NCBI RefSeq assembly: GCF_028288465.1
Contig: NZ_JAQBNR010000053.1
Coordinates: 124,001 to 188,000, forward strand
Length of the DNA: 64,000 bases
Source: Ferruginibacter sp.
GTDB taxonomy: Bacteria > Bacteroidota > Bacteroidia > Chitinophagales > Chitinophagaceae
Direction: 5' to 3'
Part shown: piece after piece, positions 8,909 through 16,441 of the stretch
Numbering within the stretch: the first letter of the stretch is position 1
Layout: every line of letters begins with the position of its first letter
Translations under genes and position numbers: made by a program
The notes under the pieces: model-generated
Told to the model about the DNA's origin: nothing
The model's database searches: none
The model's input: the letters and a program-made list of their open reading frames with translations, nothing else

Positions 8909-10264
8909 ATGTGGCTTAATAATATTTTAGAGACTATCGGCAATACGCCGCTTATTAAATTAAATAAGATCACCAAAGATTTGCCCTGTACGGTACTGGC
9001 AAAGGTTGAATATTTTAATCCCGGAAACAGCATAAAAGACAGGATGGCGTTGAAAATGCTGGAAGTGGCCGAACAAGAGGGAAAGATAAAGCCCGGCGGA
9101 ACCATTATTGAAGGTACCAGTGGTAACACCGGTATGGGCCTTGCATTGGCAGCCTGCGTAAAAGGCTACAAATGTATTTTCACCACAACAGATAAACAAT
9201 CCAAAGAAAAGGCGGATATTCTAAAAGCCGTAGGTGCAGAAGTAATTGTTTGTCCCACGAATGTAGACCCTTCGGATCCGAGGTCGTATTATTCGGTTAG
9301 CAAAAGGCTGGCAACCGAAGTTCCCAATAGTTGGTATGTAAATCAGTATGACAATTTAGCCAACAGACAAGCACATTATGAACAGACAGGTCCGGAGATC
9401 TGGGAGCAGACTGAAGGGAGGGTTACGCACCTGGTTGTCGCAACTGGTACCGGCGGAACTATTGTTGGCACGGGTAAGTATTTAAAAGAGAAAAATCCCG
9501 ATATTAAAGTTTGGGCAATTGATAGTTATGGATCTTTGTTAAAAAAATATTTTGAAACTGGCGAACTGGATCAGAAAGAAGTTTATCCCTATATAAGCGA
9601 AGGATTTGGCGAAGACTTTGTGCCTGCCAATTATGATATGAGTGTTATTGACGCCTTTACAAAAGTGACAGATAAAGATGGTGCTTTGATGGCACGACGA
9701 ATAGCAAAAGAGGAAGGTATCTTCTGTGGCTATAGCGCAGGCAGTTGTCTCCAGGGGATGTTACAATTAAAGAGCGAGCTAAAAAAAGACGATGTTGTGG
9801 TACTGATATTCCACGACCATGGTAGCCGCTACGTTGGAAAAGTTTACAATGATGAGTGGATGCTTGAAAGAGGATTTTTAGAAATGAAAACTTTTAAAGA
9901 CCTTATCAGTGGCCGCGGTACGCAAAGACTGATTACTTTAAGCTCCGGGCAAACAGTGGCCGAAGCCATCGACCTGATGAAGGAATATGATATAGAAAAT
10001 ATTCCGGTGTTACATGATGGCGCCACAATTGGTGCTATATCGGCAAGCGGATTGTTTAATAAAATCCTGGATGATGCCAATGTGAAATGGAAAAAAGTGG
10101 AATCAGTACTGGAAAAAGCCTATCCGGAAGTAGCTTTCGACACGCCCGTAGAACGTTTAAGTGCCTTTATAAACAAAGAAAATGGGGCAGTGTTAAGCCG
10201 TGACGAAGCTGGCTCACTACATATTGTAACCAAGTATGATATAATTCAAAGCCTCACTAAATAA
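8909..10264 (+). CDS. Cystathionine beta-synthase-like PLP enzyme with C-terminal CBS domains
   Basis: This 451-residue fold-type II PLP enzyme probably condenses serine or O-acetylserine with homocysteine or sulfide. The N-terminus IGNTPLIKLNKI and the PLP-lysine motif NPGNSIKDRMALKM are clear, as are the substrate loop EGTSGNTGMGLA and the phosphate-binding GTGGTIVGTGKYL. From about residue 330 to the end two CBS motifs follow (VAEAIDLMKEYDIENIPVLH and a second repeat ending HIVTKYDIIQSL), which in this family act as a regulatory Bateman module. That architecture favours cystathionine beta-synthase over plain cysteine synthase, but the donor specificity cannot be fixed by eye. It is 135 bp after the S41 gene and probably a separate unit. 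Confidence 0.88.
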   Translation: MWLNNILETIGNTPLIKLNKITKDLPCTVLAKVEYFNPGNSIKDRMALKMLEVAEQEGKIKPGGTIIEGTSGNTGMGLALAACVKGYKCIFTTTDKQSKEKADILKAVGAEVIVCPTNVDPSDPRSYYSVSKRLATEVPNSWYVNQYDNLANRQAHYEQTGPEIWEQTEGRVTHLVVATGTGGTIVGTGKYLKEKNPDIKVWAIDSYGSLLKKYFETGELDQKEVYPYISEGFGEDFVPANYDMSVIDAFTKVTDKDGALMARRIAKEEGIFCGYSAGSCLQGMLQLKSELKKDDVVVLIFHDHGSRYVGKVYNDEWMLERGFLEMKTFKDLISGRGTQRLITLSSGQTVAEAIDLMKEYDIENIPVLHDGATIGAISASGLFNKILDDANVKWKKVESVLEKAYPEVAFDTPVERLSAFINKENGAVLSRDEAGSLHIVTKYDIIQSLTK

Positions 10265-10473
10265 AGTAAAGAGTTCCGTTAACTAGTGGTTGTTTATTGA
10301 TTTACAATTAAGTTGTAAATTTTATTGCATTATAAATAACAACTAAACAAATAATAAATAATTTACATAAAAGTAATTTTACGGTTTAACAATGGGATAA
10401 TTCCTTCGGTTTTTTCGGCATCCATGTCCGCTGCACAGTATTTACTGTACCCAAAAAATAGCGCAAGAATGCG
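10265..10473. other. AT-rich intergenic segment before the RNA gene cluster
   Basis: No credible coding frame is present. Two short hairpins are visible: ACAGTA-TT-TACTGT (10435-10448) and GCGCA-AGAA-TGCGC (10461-10474). The second abuts the first promoter-like element of the RNA cluster. No clear T-tract terminator for the preceding CBS gene was found. Confidence 0.5.
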
Positions 10474-10505
10474 CTTGTCTGATAGCTGGATCTTTTGCAT
10501 TTTTG
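10474..10505 (+). promoter_or_regulatory. Promoter-like element of RNA unit A
   Basis: CTTG (10474-10477), 20 bp, then CATTTTTG (10498-10505), followed by TATCAGAA. The two boxes and the 20-bp spacing fit the Bacteroidota TTTG / TAnnTTTG promoter. The same layout recurs with identical spacing before units B and C, and that recurrence is the main support. Confidence 0.55.
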
Positions 10506-10509
10506 TATC

Positions 10510-10902
10510 AGAAGTTGATTGATAGGAATTAAATATCAATCTCATCCAATATCCTGATAAACCGAAAAAATAGCTAGAATCCAACTAATCGCTGAAAAAC
10601 TACCTAATCCAATATCAGTCAACTTCTTTTTATTTTACGTTTTTCAAACTAATAGATATTGCAACATCCAGTGCAAAAATCAACAACGAATTCCTTTGAA
10701 GACACAAGATCCAACATGCTGAACTTACGCAATAAAAGCGATGATGGTTCAAAAAACTAACTAACCCTGAGACCAGCCAAATCATTCACAGGTTTGATCT
10801 GGAAGCGCTAACAACGCAAAAAGTGTAACCCCCGAAATTGCCGGCCTTGCCGGAAACATCTTACTTCCACACGCCCATCAAACAGCTGTGGAAGTTTTTT
10901 TT
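10510..10902 (+). ncRNA. Structured non-coding RNA, unit A of three tandem paralogues
   Basis: This is a transcription unit of about 390 nt with no plausible coding frame. It starts after the CTTG-N20-CATTTTTG element and ends at a strong terminator. In order it contains: a 5' block TTTGTATCAGAAG shared with units B and C; the linker word CCAATATCC (near 10545 and 10606), which in B and C precedes each hairpin; the shared word TTCCTTTGAA (10691-10700); and one copy of the hairpin (10721-10750, outer stem GAAC/GTTC, inner stem CGC/GCG). A 3' module follows with a CCAG...CTGG stem, a small GCG/CGC hairpin, and a CCGG-rich hairpin. Boundaries come from the promoter-like and terminator sequences and are approximate. 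I do not recognise the family. Confidence 0.6.
10864..10902 (+). terminator. Intrinsic terminator of RNA unit A
   Basis: CTTCCACA (10864-10871) pairs with TGTGGAAG (10887-10894), followed by eight T residues. The same stem ends units B and C. Confidence 0.85.
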
Positions 10903-11033
10903 ACGGTTCACTTTAGTGTAAAACCAGGTTTTGTAGCAAGTTTGCTGATTTCTACGTAGATATCCTACTACACAAATGAATAAATACGCTACCCTGCGTA
11001 ATTAATGAACGATAAAAATAGCGTAATGCTGCT
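10903..11033. other. Spacer between RNA units A and B
   Basis: There is no coding frame and no copy of the hairpin. Its last 20 bases (AAAAATAGCG followed by TAATGCTGCT) resemble the stretch just upstream of the unit A promoter, so the duplicated block reaches slightly upstream of the promoter. Confidence 0.4.
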
Positions 11034-11065
11034 CTTGTAAGGGTAGTGTAGGTGTCGCATCTTTG
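11034..11065 (+). promoter_or_regulatory. Promoter-like element of RNA unit B
   Basis: CTTG (11034-11037), 20 bp, CATCTTTG (11058-11065), then TATCAGAAAGT. Spacing and downstream block are the same as in units A and C. Confidence 0.55.
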
Positions 11066-11163
11066 TATCAGAAAGTTATGGTTGAAAAATCAAAACAATC
11101 TAATCCAGCAAAACAAAAAAACAGTAATCGATTTCCTTTGAAAACTGCAACATTCAATATCCT

Positions 11164-11406
11164 GAAACTATGCTGTTAAAAGCGATGATGTTTCAAAAAA
11201 CCAAAACCAATATCTCGGATCTATGCTGTTAAAAGCGACGATGATCAAAACCAGTAAACCAATATCCTTGTCTATGCTGTTAAAAGCGATGATGACTTGA
11301 AAGACCAACAAAAAACCATTATCCGGATCTATGCTGTTAAAAGCGAGGATGATCCAAAAACCAACAAACCAATATCCTAGCCTATGCTGTTAAAAGCGAC
11401 GATGGC
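11164..11406 (+). repeat. Array of five covarying hairpins in RNA unit B
   Basis: The repeats span 11164-11194, 11218-11246, 11270-11296, 11325-11355 and 11380-11406, with a period of 51-57 bp. Each has the core TATGCTGTTAAAAGCGAnGAT. The outer stems are GAAAC/GTTTC, GATC/GATC, GTC/GAC, GGATC/GATCC and GCC/GGC, all paired although the bases differ. The inner stem is GCT/AGC with a GTTAAA loop. Linkers are A/C-rich and carry the word CCAATATC before most hairpins. Confidence 0.85.
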
Positions 11407-11515
11407 AAAAGACCAGAACACTGAAACCAGTAAATTGATTCAACGCGATTTTTCTGGTAGGTTGCCCGCAAATGTAATCCTGAACAGTCAGTTGCGGCTG
11501 ACGCACAAAATCTTA

Positions 11516-11557
11516 CTTCCACAGGCTATGAAAAACTAGATAGCTGTGGAAGTTTTT
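11516..11557 (+). terminator. Intrinsic terminator of RNA unit B
   Basis: CTTCCACAG (11516-11524) pairs with CTGTGGAAG (11544-11552), with an inner CTAT/ATAG stem, followed by five T residues. Confidence 0.85.
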
Positions 11558-11677
11558 ATGTTAGCGCCCACCATTTATTAATACCTCCGCTATTATTAGT
11601 AAAAGTCCGTGCCGGTTTTACGGAAAAATACGATCCGGGAGGTAATTCATGCAATCATAAAAATGAGTACAGGTGCG
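11558..11677. other. Spacer between RNA units B and C
   Basis: There is no coding frame and no hairpin copy. I see nothing further in it. Confidence 0.4.
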
Positions 11678-11709
11678 CTAGTTTAGCACATAAAAGGTTC
11701 CGATATTTG
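11678..11709 (+). promoter_or_regulatory. Promoter-like element of RNA unit C
   Basis: CTAG (11678-11681), 20 bp, GATATTTG (11702-11709), then TATCAGAAAGT. It is weaker than the other two in both boxes but has the same spacing. Confidence 0.45.
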
Positions 11710-11793
11710 TATCAGAAAGTCAGGGTAAAAAAACCAGGTCTTTCTTTCCAGAACAATCCAAAACAAAAGAACAATCCGTTTCCTGAAAGATCC

Positions 11794-12074
11794 GAGTCTA
11801 TGCTGTCACAAGCGAAAATGCTCAAAAACCAATATCCCGGAACTATGCTGTAAAAAGCGATAATGATCCAAACTTTAAATCAATATCCTTGTCATTTCCC
11901 CAAAAGGCGATCATGACATGAAGAACCAAAAGCCAATATCCCGGAACTATGCTGTAAAAAGCGATGATGATCCAAAACCAATGACCCAATATCCCGGAAC
12001 TATGCTGTAAAAAGCGATGATGATCCAAAACCAATGACCCAATATCCTGGCCTATGCGTAAAAGCGATGATGGC
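11794..12074 (+). repeat. Array of six covarying hairpins in RNA unit C
   Basis: The repeats span 11794-11823, 11839-11869, 11890-11918, 11943-11973, 11996-12026 and 12050-12074, with a period of 45-54 bp. The outer stems are GAG(t)C/GCTC with one bulge, GGAAC/GATCC with one mismatch (three copies), TGTC/GACA and GCC/GGC. Loops vary (GTCACA, GTAAAA, CCAAAA) while the 3' side GCGATGAT is mostly kept. In copy 3 the changes TATGCTG to ATTTCCC and AAGC to AAGGC keep an inner C-C/G-G pairing. Confidence 0.8.
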
Positions 12075-12187
12075 AAAAAAGACCGAATACTGAAACCAGA
12101 CAATTCATTTAAACTGATTTTTCTGGAGCGCTTACCACGCTAAAAGTAAATCCCTGAAATGCCGGCCAGCCGGCGAGCAAAATGTTT

Positions 12188-12229
12188 CTTCCACAGACTA
12201 TGAAGACTAATAGCTGTGGAAGTTTTTTT
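12188..12229 (+). terminator. Intrinsic terminator of RNA unit C
   Basis: CTTCCACAG (12188-12196) pairs with CTGTGGAAG (12214-12222), with an inner CTAT/ATAG stem, followed by seven T residues. Confidence 0.85.
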
Positions 12230-12331
12230 ATTTATACCATTCGGTTTTATTTCCGTTTTTTTAGGTGCACATTTATTCCCCTCAATTAAAAGTTACTGGC
12301 GGATTTATATTATGATTGGGCTTGTCACAAT

Positions 12332-12357
12332 AAAAAAAACCGCTTCAATCGAAGCGG
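12332..12357 (-). terminator. Intrinsic terminator of the Prc-type protease gene
   Basis: On the minus strand the stem is CCGCTTC/GAAGCGG with loop GATT, followed by eight T residues. It lies 25 bp past the stop of the gene at 12383. Confidence 0.85.
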
Positions 12358-12382
12358 CCTTGATGCAAAATAGCTATTTAAA

Positions 12383-14623
12383 CTAATTCTGTTTTTTTGA
12401 TTCTGCAGAAGCAGCATTTACAGCGATATTCGTTTGATTGATCATATTGTTCATCACCTTTACGGTTTCATCTACATAAATGTCTCCTTTTAACCTGTTC
12501 AAAAACTGCTTATTTCTGTCCATCCTTTCCTTATCAGTTCCCAAACCGGTTGTATCTGCCGGATTGTTCAATACCGTTAATTCTTTAGGCAATTTATATA
12601 AACTGTCCAATTGTTTGTAAGCTGTTTTCATTTGCTGAAGATCAGCCTTGTATTTTGCAAGATTCAGAGACACTTCTTTATCATTCTTTTTATCTATCCA
12701 TTCAATTTGTTGTTTCATTGACTGGAATGTACTGCTGGTATTCACCTGATCTTTTGCTGCGTTAATAACAGCATCCGAACTGTAGGTACTAACCCATGGA
12801 TGGTAGTCTGCCTTGTTAATCTCATCCCAGTTTAAAGCAGCATCATTGTCTTTTTCCCTGGATTTAAAAAATTCATACCTGTCGGGAATTACTACATCCG
12901 GTGTAACACCCTTTAATTGAGTGGCGCCTCCGTTAATACGGTAAAATTTCTGCAGGGTTAACTTAACAGTTCCCAGATCTTCTGTGTTTTTTGCAAAAGC
13001 AGGATTTTCTGCTTCCGGATTTAACGGGATAGTGCGTTGTACTGTACCCTTTCCATAAGTTGATGTACTGCCAATGATAATACCGCGTTTATAATCCTGG
13101 ATAGCCGCCGCGAAAATTTCAGAAGCAGAGGCACTGCCTTCATCCACCATAACTGTTAAAGGGCCACTGTATAAAATACTTTTATCCCTGTCTTTCCATA
13201 AATACGGCTGCTTTTCGTCTCTTCCCCTTACCTGGCAAATAGGACCATCTTCAATAAACAATCCTGCCATTTTTACCACTTCAGGTAAAGACCCGCCGCC
13301 ATTGCCACGCAGGTCCATCACAATACCTTCCACATTTTCGGCCTTTAATTTTACGATTTCCTTAGCTACATCTTCAGAGCATTTTGCACCGTTGGGCTTT
13401 TCAAAATCCATATAAAATTCCGGAAGGTAGATATAGCCAATCTTATGTTCACCTTTAATAATAGCACTTTTAGCAAAGGTATCTTCCAGTTTTATCTCGC
13501 CTCTTTTTAAGCTTACCACCTTAATACTGCCGTCAGGTTTACGAACGGTTAGTCTAACTTCTGTTCCGGCTTCAGAGCCACGGATCAGCTTCACAGCGTC
13601 TGTTACGGCATACCCGGTTACATCAACCGGTTCAGCATTACCCTGGCCGATTTTTATCACTTCGTCGTTTACACCTATCTCTCCAGATTTCCAGGCGGGC
13701 ATTCCAGTTATAAGACTGGCAATTTTTATTTTACTTTCTTCTTCCTTTAATTGAGCACCGATACCATAAAATTTGCCACTCATCATTTCATTAAAACCGC
13801 GGCTGTCAACAGGTGCAAAATAATTGCTGTGCGGATCCATTTCACCTGTGATGGCATTTACAAAAGAACTAAACAACTCGTCATTAGTATTGTGCGTTTT
13901 AAGCGTAGTGAAATAACGGTCGATTTGTTTGCGGATCATATCTCTTGCTTCTCTTTCCAGGGTGGAATCTGCTTTATATACAAACTTTTTAGGAGCCGCC
14001 TTTCCAAGGGCTCCGGCGCTATCCGTAGCAGACAAAGGCTTTTTATTTTTATTGGCTTCACGGTCATCGAGCATATCAGAGTATTTGCTAAGCACCATAT
14101 ACTTTAAACGCTTACGCCATACTTCTTTTTTATCAGCTTCTGTTTTGGGATAACTTAATTTATCGCCATCCAGCAAAACATTCTCATCTTTAGTAAAATC
14201 AAATGGCTTACTCAAAATATCGGTAAAATATTGAGAGGCTTGGTTCAGGCGGCGGGTATAACTGTCGTTGATTGCATAGAAAGATTCCAGTTTGGCACCA
14301 TGAATTTCATCATCTATCCTGTTGTCAAACTTCGAAAAGCTATCAATGTCACTTTGCAGAAAGATACTTTTATCTTCATCCAGGTCTTTTACAAACCGGT
14401 TCAGCACCTGTTTAGAAAAACTGTCGTTGATATTTTTGGGACTGTAATGGCCCTGTTCCAGCAACATTCCCACATTGCGCAATATCTTTTCATTTTTTGT
14501 CTTTGGATTGTCTCCTCCCCCGCGTCCCTGTGTTTGAAAAGCGACAAAAAGGCTTGCAACCGTTAACACCAGTAAAACCGGTAAAAATTTTTTACTCATA
14601 ATAAACTGCTGGATTTTAAGCAT
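12383..14623 (-). CDS. Tail-specific/carboxy-terminal S41 protease, Prc (Tsp) type
   Basis: This 746-residue periplasmic protease has an N-terminal membrane segment (KKFLPVLLVLTVASLFVAF). A second ATG at 14599 (MSKKFLPV) may be the real start, since the first eight residues add nothing to the signal. The order is a long N-terminal helical region (about 40-270) with GEMDPHSNYF, a PDZ domain (about 280-370), and the S41 core with VMDLRGNGGGSLPE. The serine is in VDEGSASASEIFAAA and the lysine in STSTYGKGTVQ. A C-terminal extension follows that is typical of Prc (DUF3340-like). Prc enzymes clip C-termini of periplasmic proteins, often cell-wall enzymes or their regulators. It is next to, but separated by terminators from, the cell-wall operon upstream. 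Confidence 0.9.
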   Translation of the reverse strand: MLKIQQFIMSKKFLPVLLVLTVASLFVAFQTQGRGGGDNPKTKNEKILRNVGMLLEQGHYSPKNINDSFSKQVLNRFVKDLDEDKSIFLQSDIDSFSKFDNRIDDEIHGAKLESFYAINDSYTRRLNQASQYFTDILSKPFDFTKDENVLLDGDKLSYPKTEADKKEVWRKRLKYMVLSKYSDMLDDREANKNKKPLSATDSAGALGKAAPKKFVYKADSTLEREARDMIRKQIDRYFTTLKTHNTNDELFSSFVNAITGEMDPHSNYFAPVDSRGFNEMMSGKFYGIGAQLKEEESKIKIASLITGMPAWKSGEIGVNDEVIKIGQGNAEPVDVTGYAVTDAVKLIRGSEAGTEVRLTVRKPDGSIKVVSLKRGEIKLEDTFAKSAIIKGEHKIGYIYLPEFYMDFEKPNGAKCSEDVAKEIVKLKAENVEGIVMDLRGNGGGSLPEVVKMAGLFIEDGPICQVRGRDEKQPYLWKDRDKSILYSGPLTVMVDEGSASASEIFAAAIQDYKRGIIIGSTSTYGKGTVQRTIPLNPEAENPAFAKNTEDLGTVKLTLQKFYRINGGATQLKGVTPDVVIPDRYEFFKSREKDNDAALNWDEINKADYHPWVSTYSSDAVINAAKDQVNTSSTFQSMKQQIEWIDKKNDKEVSLNLAKYKADLQQMKTAYKQLDSLYKLPKELTVLNNPADTTGLGTDKERMDRNKQFLNRLKGDIYVDETVKVMNNMINQTNIAVNAASAESKKQN

Positions 14624-14755
14624 GATATAAAATTAACGGAAAAATGATTGTGTTTATTGGATTAACAATTGATTAAGCTCTAATGTTTTCCTAAAAATTG
14701 ATGAGTGGCAATAATTCTGCCATTTATCGGTCCTTATTGATTCCGGCCTGCTAAT

Positions 14756-14784
14756 AAAAAGGCGTTTTGCAATTGCAAAACGCC
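14756..14784 (-). terminator. Intrinsic terminator of the kinase/SEDS-PBP operon
   Basis: A 24-bp perfect palindrome (GGCGTTTTGC-AATT-GCAAAACGCC, 14761-14784) is followed on the minus strand by TTTTT. It lies about 40 bp past the kinase stop codon and marks the operon end. A second small stem, GGAGT/ACTCC, lies between it and the gene. Confidence 0.8.
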
Positions 14785-14826
14785 GGCTCTGTAAGGAGTA
14801 TACAACACTCCTTCACCAATAAAAAT

Positions 14827-16440
14827 TTAGTAATCATTGGCAGGAATGAAATCTTTTTTAAGTAACCAGCCTCTTGTTTTTGTCCCGTCATCTCCTATAA
14901 TTTCCACATACACAAACTCATTCTTTTCATCAAGCGTAGTAAAGTTTACAGCTCCTGAGGTTAGATACACATTGCGGCGGGTGCTTTTGTCTGGCATATC
15001 GTAAAAATAAGCGGTGCTGATAACCTCATATTCTTTTATCGTACGGCGTTTCTTTTTGTGTGATGTTGAATCATTGGCTATACCTGTTTTTTTAACCGGC
15101 TTAAGATGTTCGTTTGGAGTAGCTGCATTTTTCGTCCACTTATTCCTGATCTTTTTGTCTGGCTTATTTGCAGCTACAAGCGATGAGTCAACAGGACTTA
15201 TTGATGGCTTATCATTCACCTGGGCTATAATTTCCGTTTGATTTTCCTTACCCGGATTGTAGAATTTGTTGTACGCGGTAAAACCGGTTAAGCCAAGTGC
15301 AACCAGCAACACAACAAAAAACAAAGGTTTTGATATACCATTTCGCTTTTTTATCCTGGCCTGGTACAACTCCTTGTCCTTTGACTCTACCTGGTATTGC
15401 AATTCGCTCAACAATGTTTCTTTATCCGCCAGCTGGTTTTGTAATTTATTGATTTGGTTCCGCCAGGTTAATTCATCAGTTGACATGATGGGTGCCTGTA
15501 TAACCGGCACAGGAATATTTTTTTTTCGCTCCTCTGCCAACGCGCCTTCATGAATAAACTCCTGCAACTCACTGCCATTCTTAAACCGTTTGGACGGACT
15601 TTTTTCAAGGCATTTGTAGATCATCGTGATCAGCCAGAGCGGAATCTGCATTTCTCTTTCCTGCTTTTCACTGTTCCATAAATCGCTGATGGCTTCGCGG
15701 CGCAGCGTGATGATATCCGGCGGCAACGTTTCCATGTGAGCCAGCATCACAGCGTTGCGCGCCATCTCGCCTTTGTTGGTTAAAGGAAAGGGAACAATGC
15801 CCGCCAATAATTCAAAGAGGATGATGCCAAAACTGTATACGTCTGTTTCAAACAATGTCTCGCCGCTGCTTTGCTCGGGCGCCATAAATTCTATAGCGCC
15901 GGCATAGCGAATGCTGGTACGCCTTTGTTCATCTGACATAACAGACAAACCAAAATCCAGCAACATATAATTACCGGTACGCTGGTTGAATTTTACGTTG
16001 TTGCTTTTGATATCACCATGCTTAATATTTGCCCGGTGACAGTGCGCCAACGCATTGGCTAACTGGTCTGCAACCTTGATGGTTTCTTTAACCGTAAACA
16101 CAGGTTCATAAGGCGGTTTTAGCAATTCACCCAGGTCGGGTCCTTCTATGTATTCCATTTCAATGTAAGGCAGGTTACCGGAACTGGTAATGCCGGAGGC
16201 AATGATGCTGACTACATTGGGATTAGGAATTTCATTTACCTTTTTTAATTTCTGTACTTCATTTTGAAAGGAAGCAAAGTGTTTATCATCCTCTGTTTCA
16301 CTGGCAATGGGTGTTGGGATGATTTTTATTGCGGTGATAATTTCACCGGTCTTTCTTGCCTTGTACACCGAGCCCTGTCCGCCCGATTTTAACGCACCGA
16401 GATTTTCCAATCCTTCTGTTATCGTAAATACTTTTGCCAT
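14827..16440 (-). CDS. Membrane-anchored Ser/Thr protein kinase with extracytoplasmic SH3-like domain
   Basis: This 537-residue Hanks-type kinase starts at the ATG at 16440 (MAKVFTITEG), which lies 1 bp beyond the stop of the upstream FHA gene. The longer frame from 16473 would overlap that gene. Motifs: Gly-rich loop KSGGQGSVY (19-26), lysine in AIKI (39), catalytic KHGDIKSNN (140-148), DFG (162-164), then MAPEQ. The HRD arginine is replaced by glycine (HGD), so this is a non-RD kinase. About residues 330-365 look like a coiled coil, about 370-390 is a single membrane segment, and the last 60 or so residues resemble a bacterial SH3 domain ending GWLLKKDFIP. That would place a possible ligand or wall sensor outside and the kinase inside. 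It is the last gene of the operon. Confidence 0.9.
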   Translation of the reverse strand: MAKVFTITEGLENLGALKSGGQGSVYKARKTGEIITAIKIIPTPIASETEDDKHFASFQNEVQKLKKVNEIPNPNVVSIIASGITSSGNLPYIEMEYIEGPDLGELLKPPYEPVFTVKETIKVADQLANALAHCHRANIKHGDIKSNNVKFNQRTGNYMLLDFGLSVMSDEQRRTSIRYAGAIEFMAPEQSSGETLFETDVYSFGIILFELLAGIVPFPLTNKGEMARNAVMLAHMETLPPDIITLRREAISDLWNSEKQEREMQIPLWLITMIYKCLEKSPSKRFKNGSELQEFIHEGALAEERKKNIPVPVIQAPIMSTDELTWRNQINKLQNQLADKETLLSELQYQVESKDKELYQARIKKRNGISKPLFFVVLLVALGLTGFTAYNKFYNPGKENQTEIIAQVNDKPSISPVDSSLVAANKPDKKIRNKWTKNAATPNEHLKPVKKTGIANDSTSHKKKRRTIKEYEVISTAYFYDMPDKSTRRNVYLTSGAVNFTTLDEKNEFVYVEIIGDDGTKTRGWLLKKDFIPANDY

Positions 16441-16441
16441 A

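Larger units (their letters stand above)
11070..11557 (+). ncRNA. Structured non-coding RNA, unit B, with five hairpin repeats
   Basis: This unit of about 490 nt has the same architecture as unit A: promoter-like element, TATCAGAAAGT block, TTTCCTTTGAA block (11131-11141), an array of five hairpins (11164-11406), then the 3' module. That module has CCAG...CTGG, a small TTGC/GCAA hairpin replacing the GCG/CGC one, and a TGCG/CGCA hairpin replacing the CCGG one. The terminator follows. The 3' module keeps its stems while the bases change, which supports selection on RNA structure. No frame of convincing length or composition crosses the unit on either strand. The function is unknown. Repeated hairpins with a constant internal loop would suit an RNA that binds several copies of one protein. 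Confidence 0.65.
11714..12229 (+). ncRNA. Structured non-coding RNA, unit C, with six hairpin repeats
   Basis: At about 515 nt this is the longest of the three units. After the promoter-like element and the TATCAGAAAGT block it carries TTTCCTGAAA (11779-11788). An array of six hairpins follows (11794-12074), of which the third is the most divergent. The 3' module has CCAG...CTGG, GCG/CGC and a GCCGGC-CA-GCCGGC palindrome. Its 3' half is closest to unit A and its array closest to unit B, as expected if the units arose by duplication and then gained or lost hairpins. A minus-strand frame of 86 codons (11843-12103) merely reads through the repeats and is not believed. Confidence 0.65.

Noticed and set aside
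10363..10584. Minus-strand 73-codon frame before RNA unit A
   Set aside because: It overlaps the promoter-like element and unit A start on the other strand, and has no recognisable features. Treated as chance.
11164..12074. CRISPR array
   Set aside because: Repeats are about 21 bp of core in a 45-57 bp period. The parts between them are also similar to each other (CCAATATCC and A/C-rich linkers), and the flanks of each repeat change in pairs. CRISPR repeats are constant and spacers are unrelated. No cas gene is in the window.
11843..12103. Minus-strand 86-codon frame across the unit C hairpins
   Set aside because: It reads only through tandem repeats, opposite to the terminator direction, has an unlikely composition, and is not matched in units A or B.
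10474..12229. Retron or diversity-generating element
   Set aside because: The repeated structured RNA suggested this, but no reverse transcriptase gene or template/variable repeat pair is present in the window.
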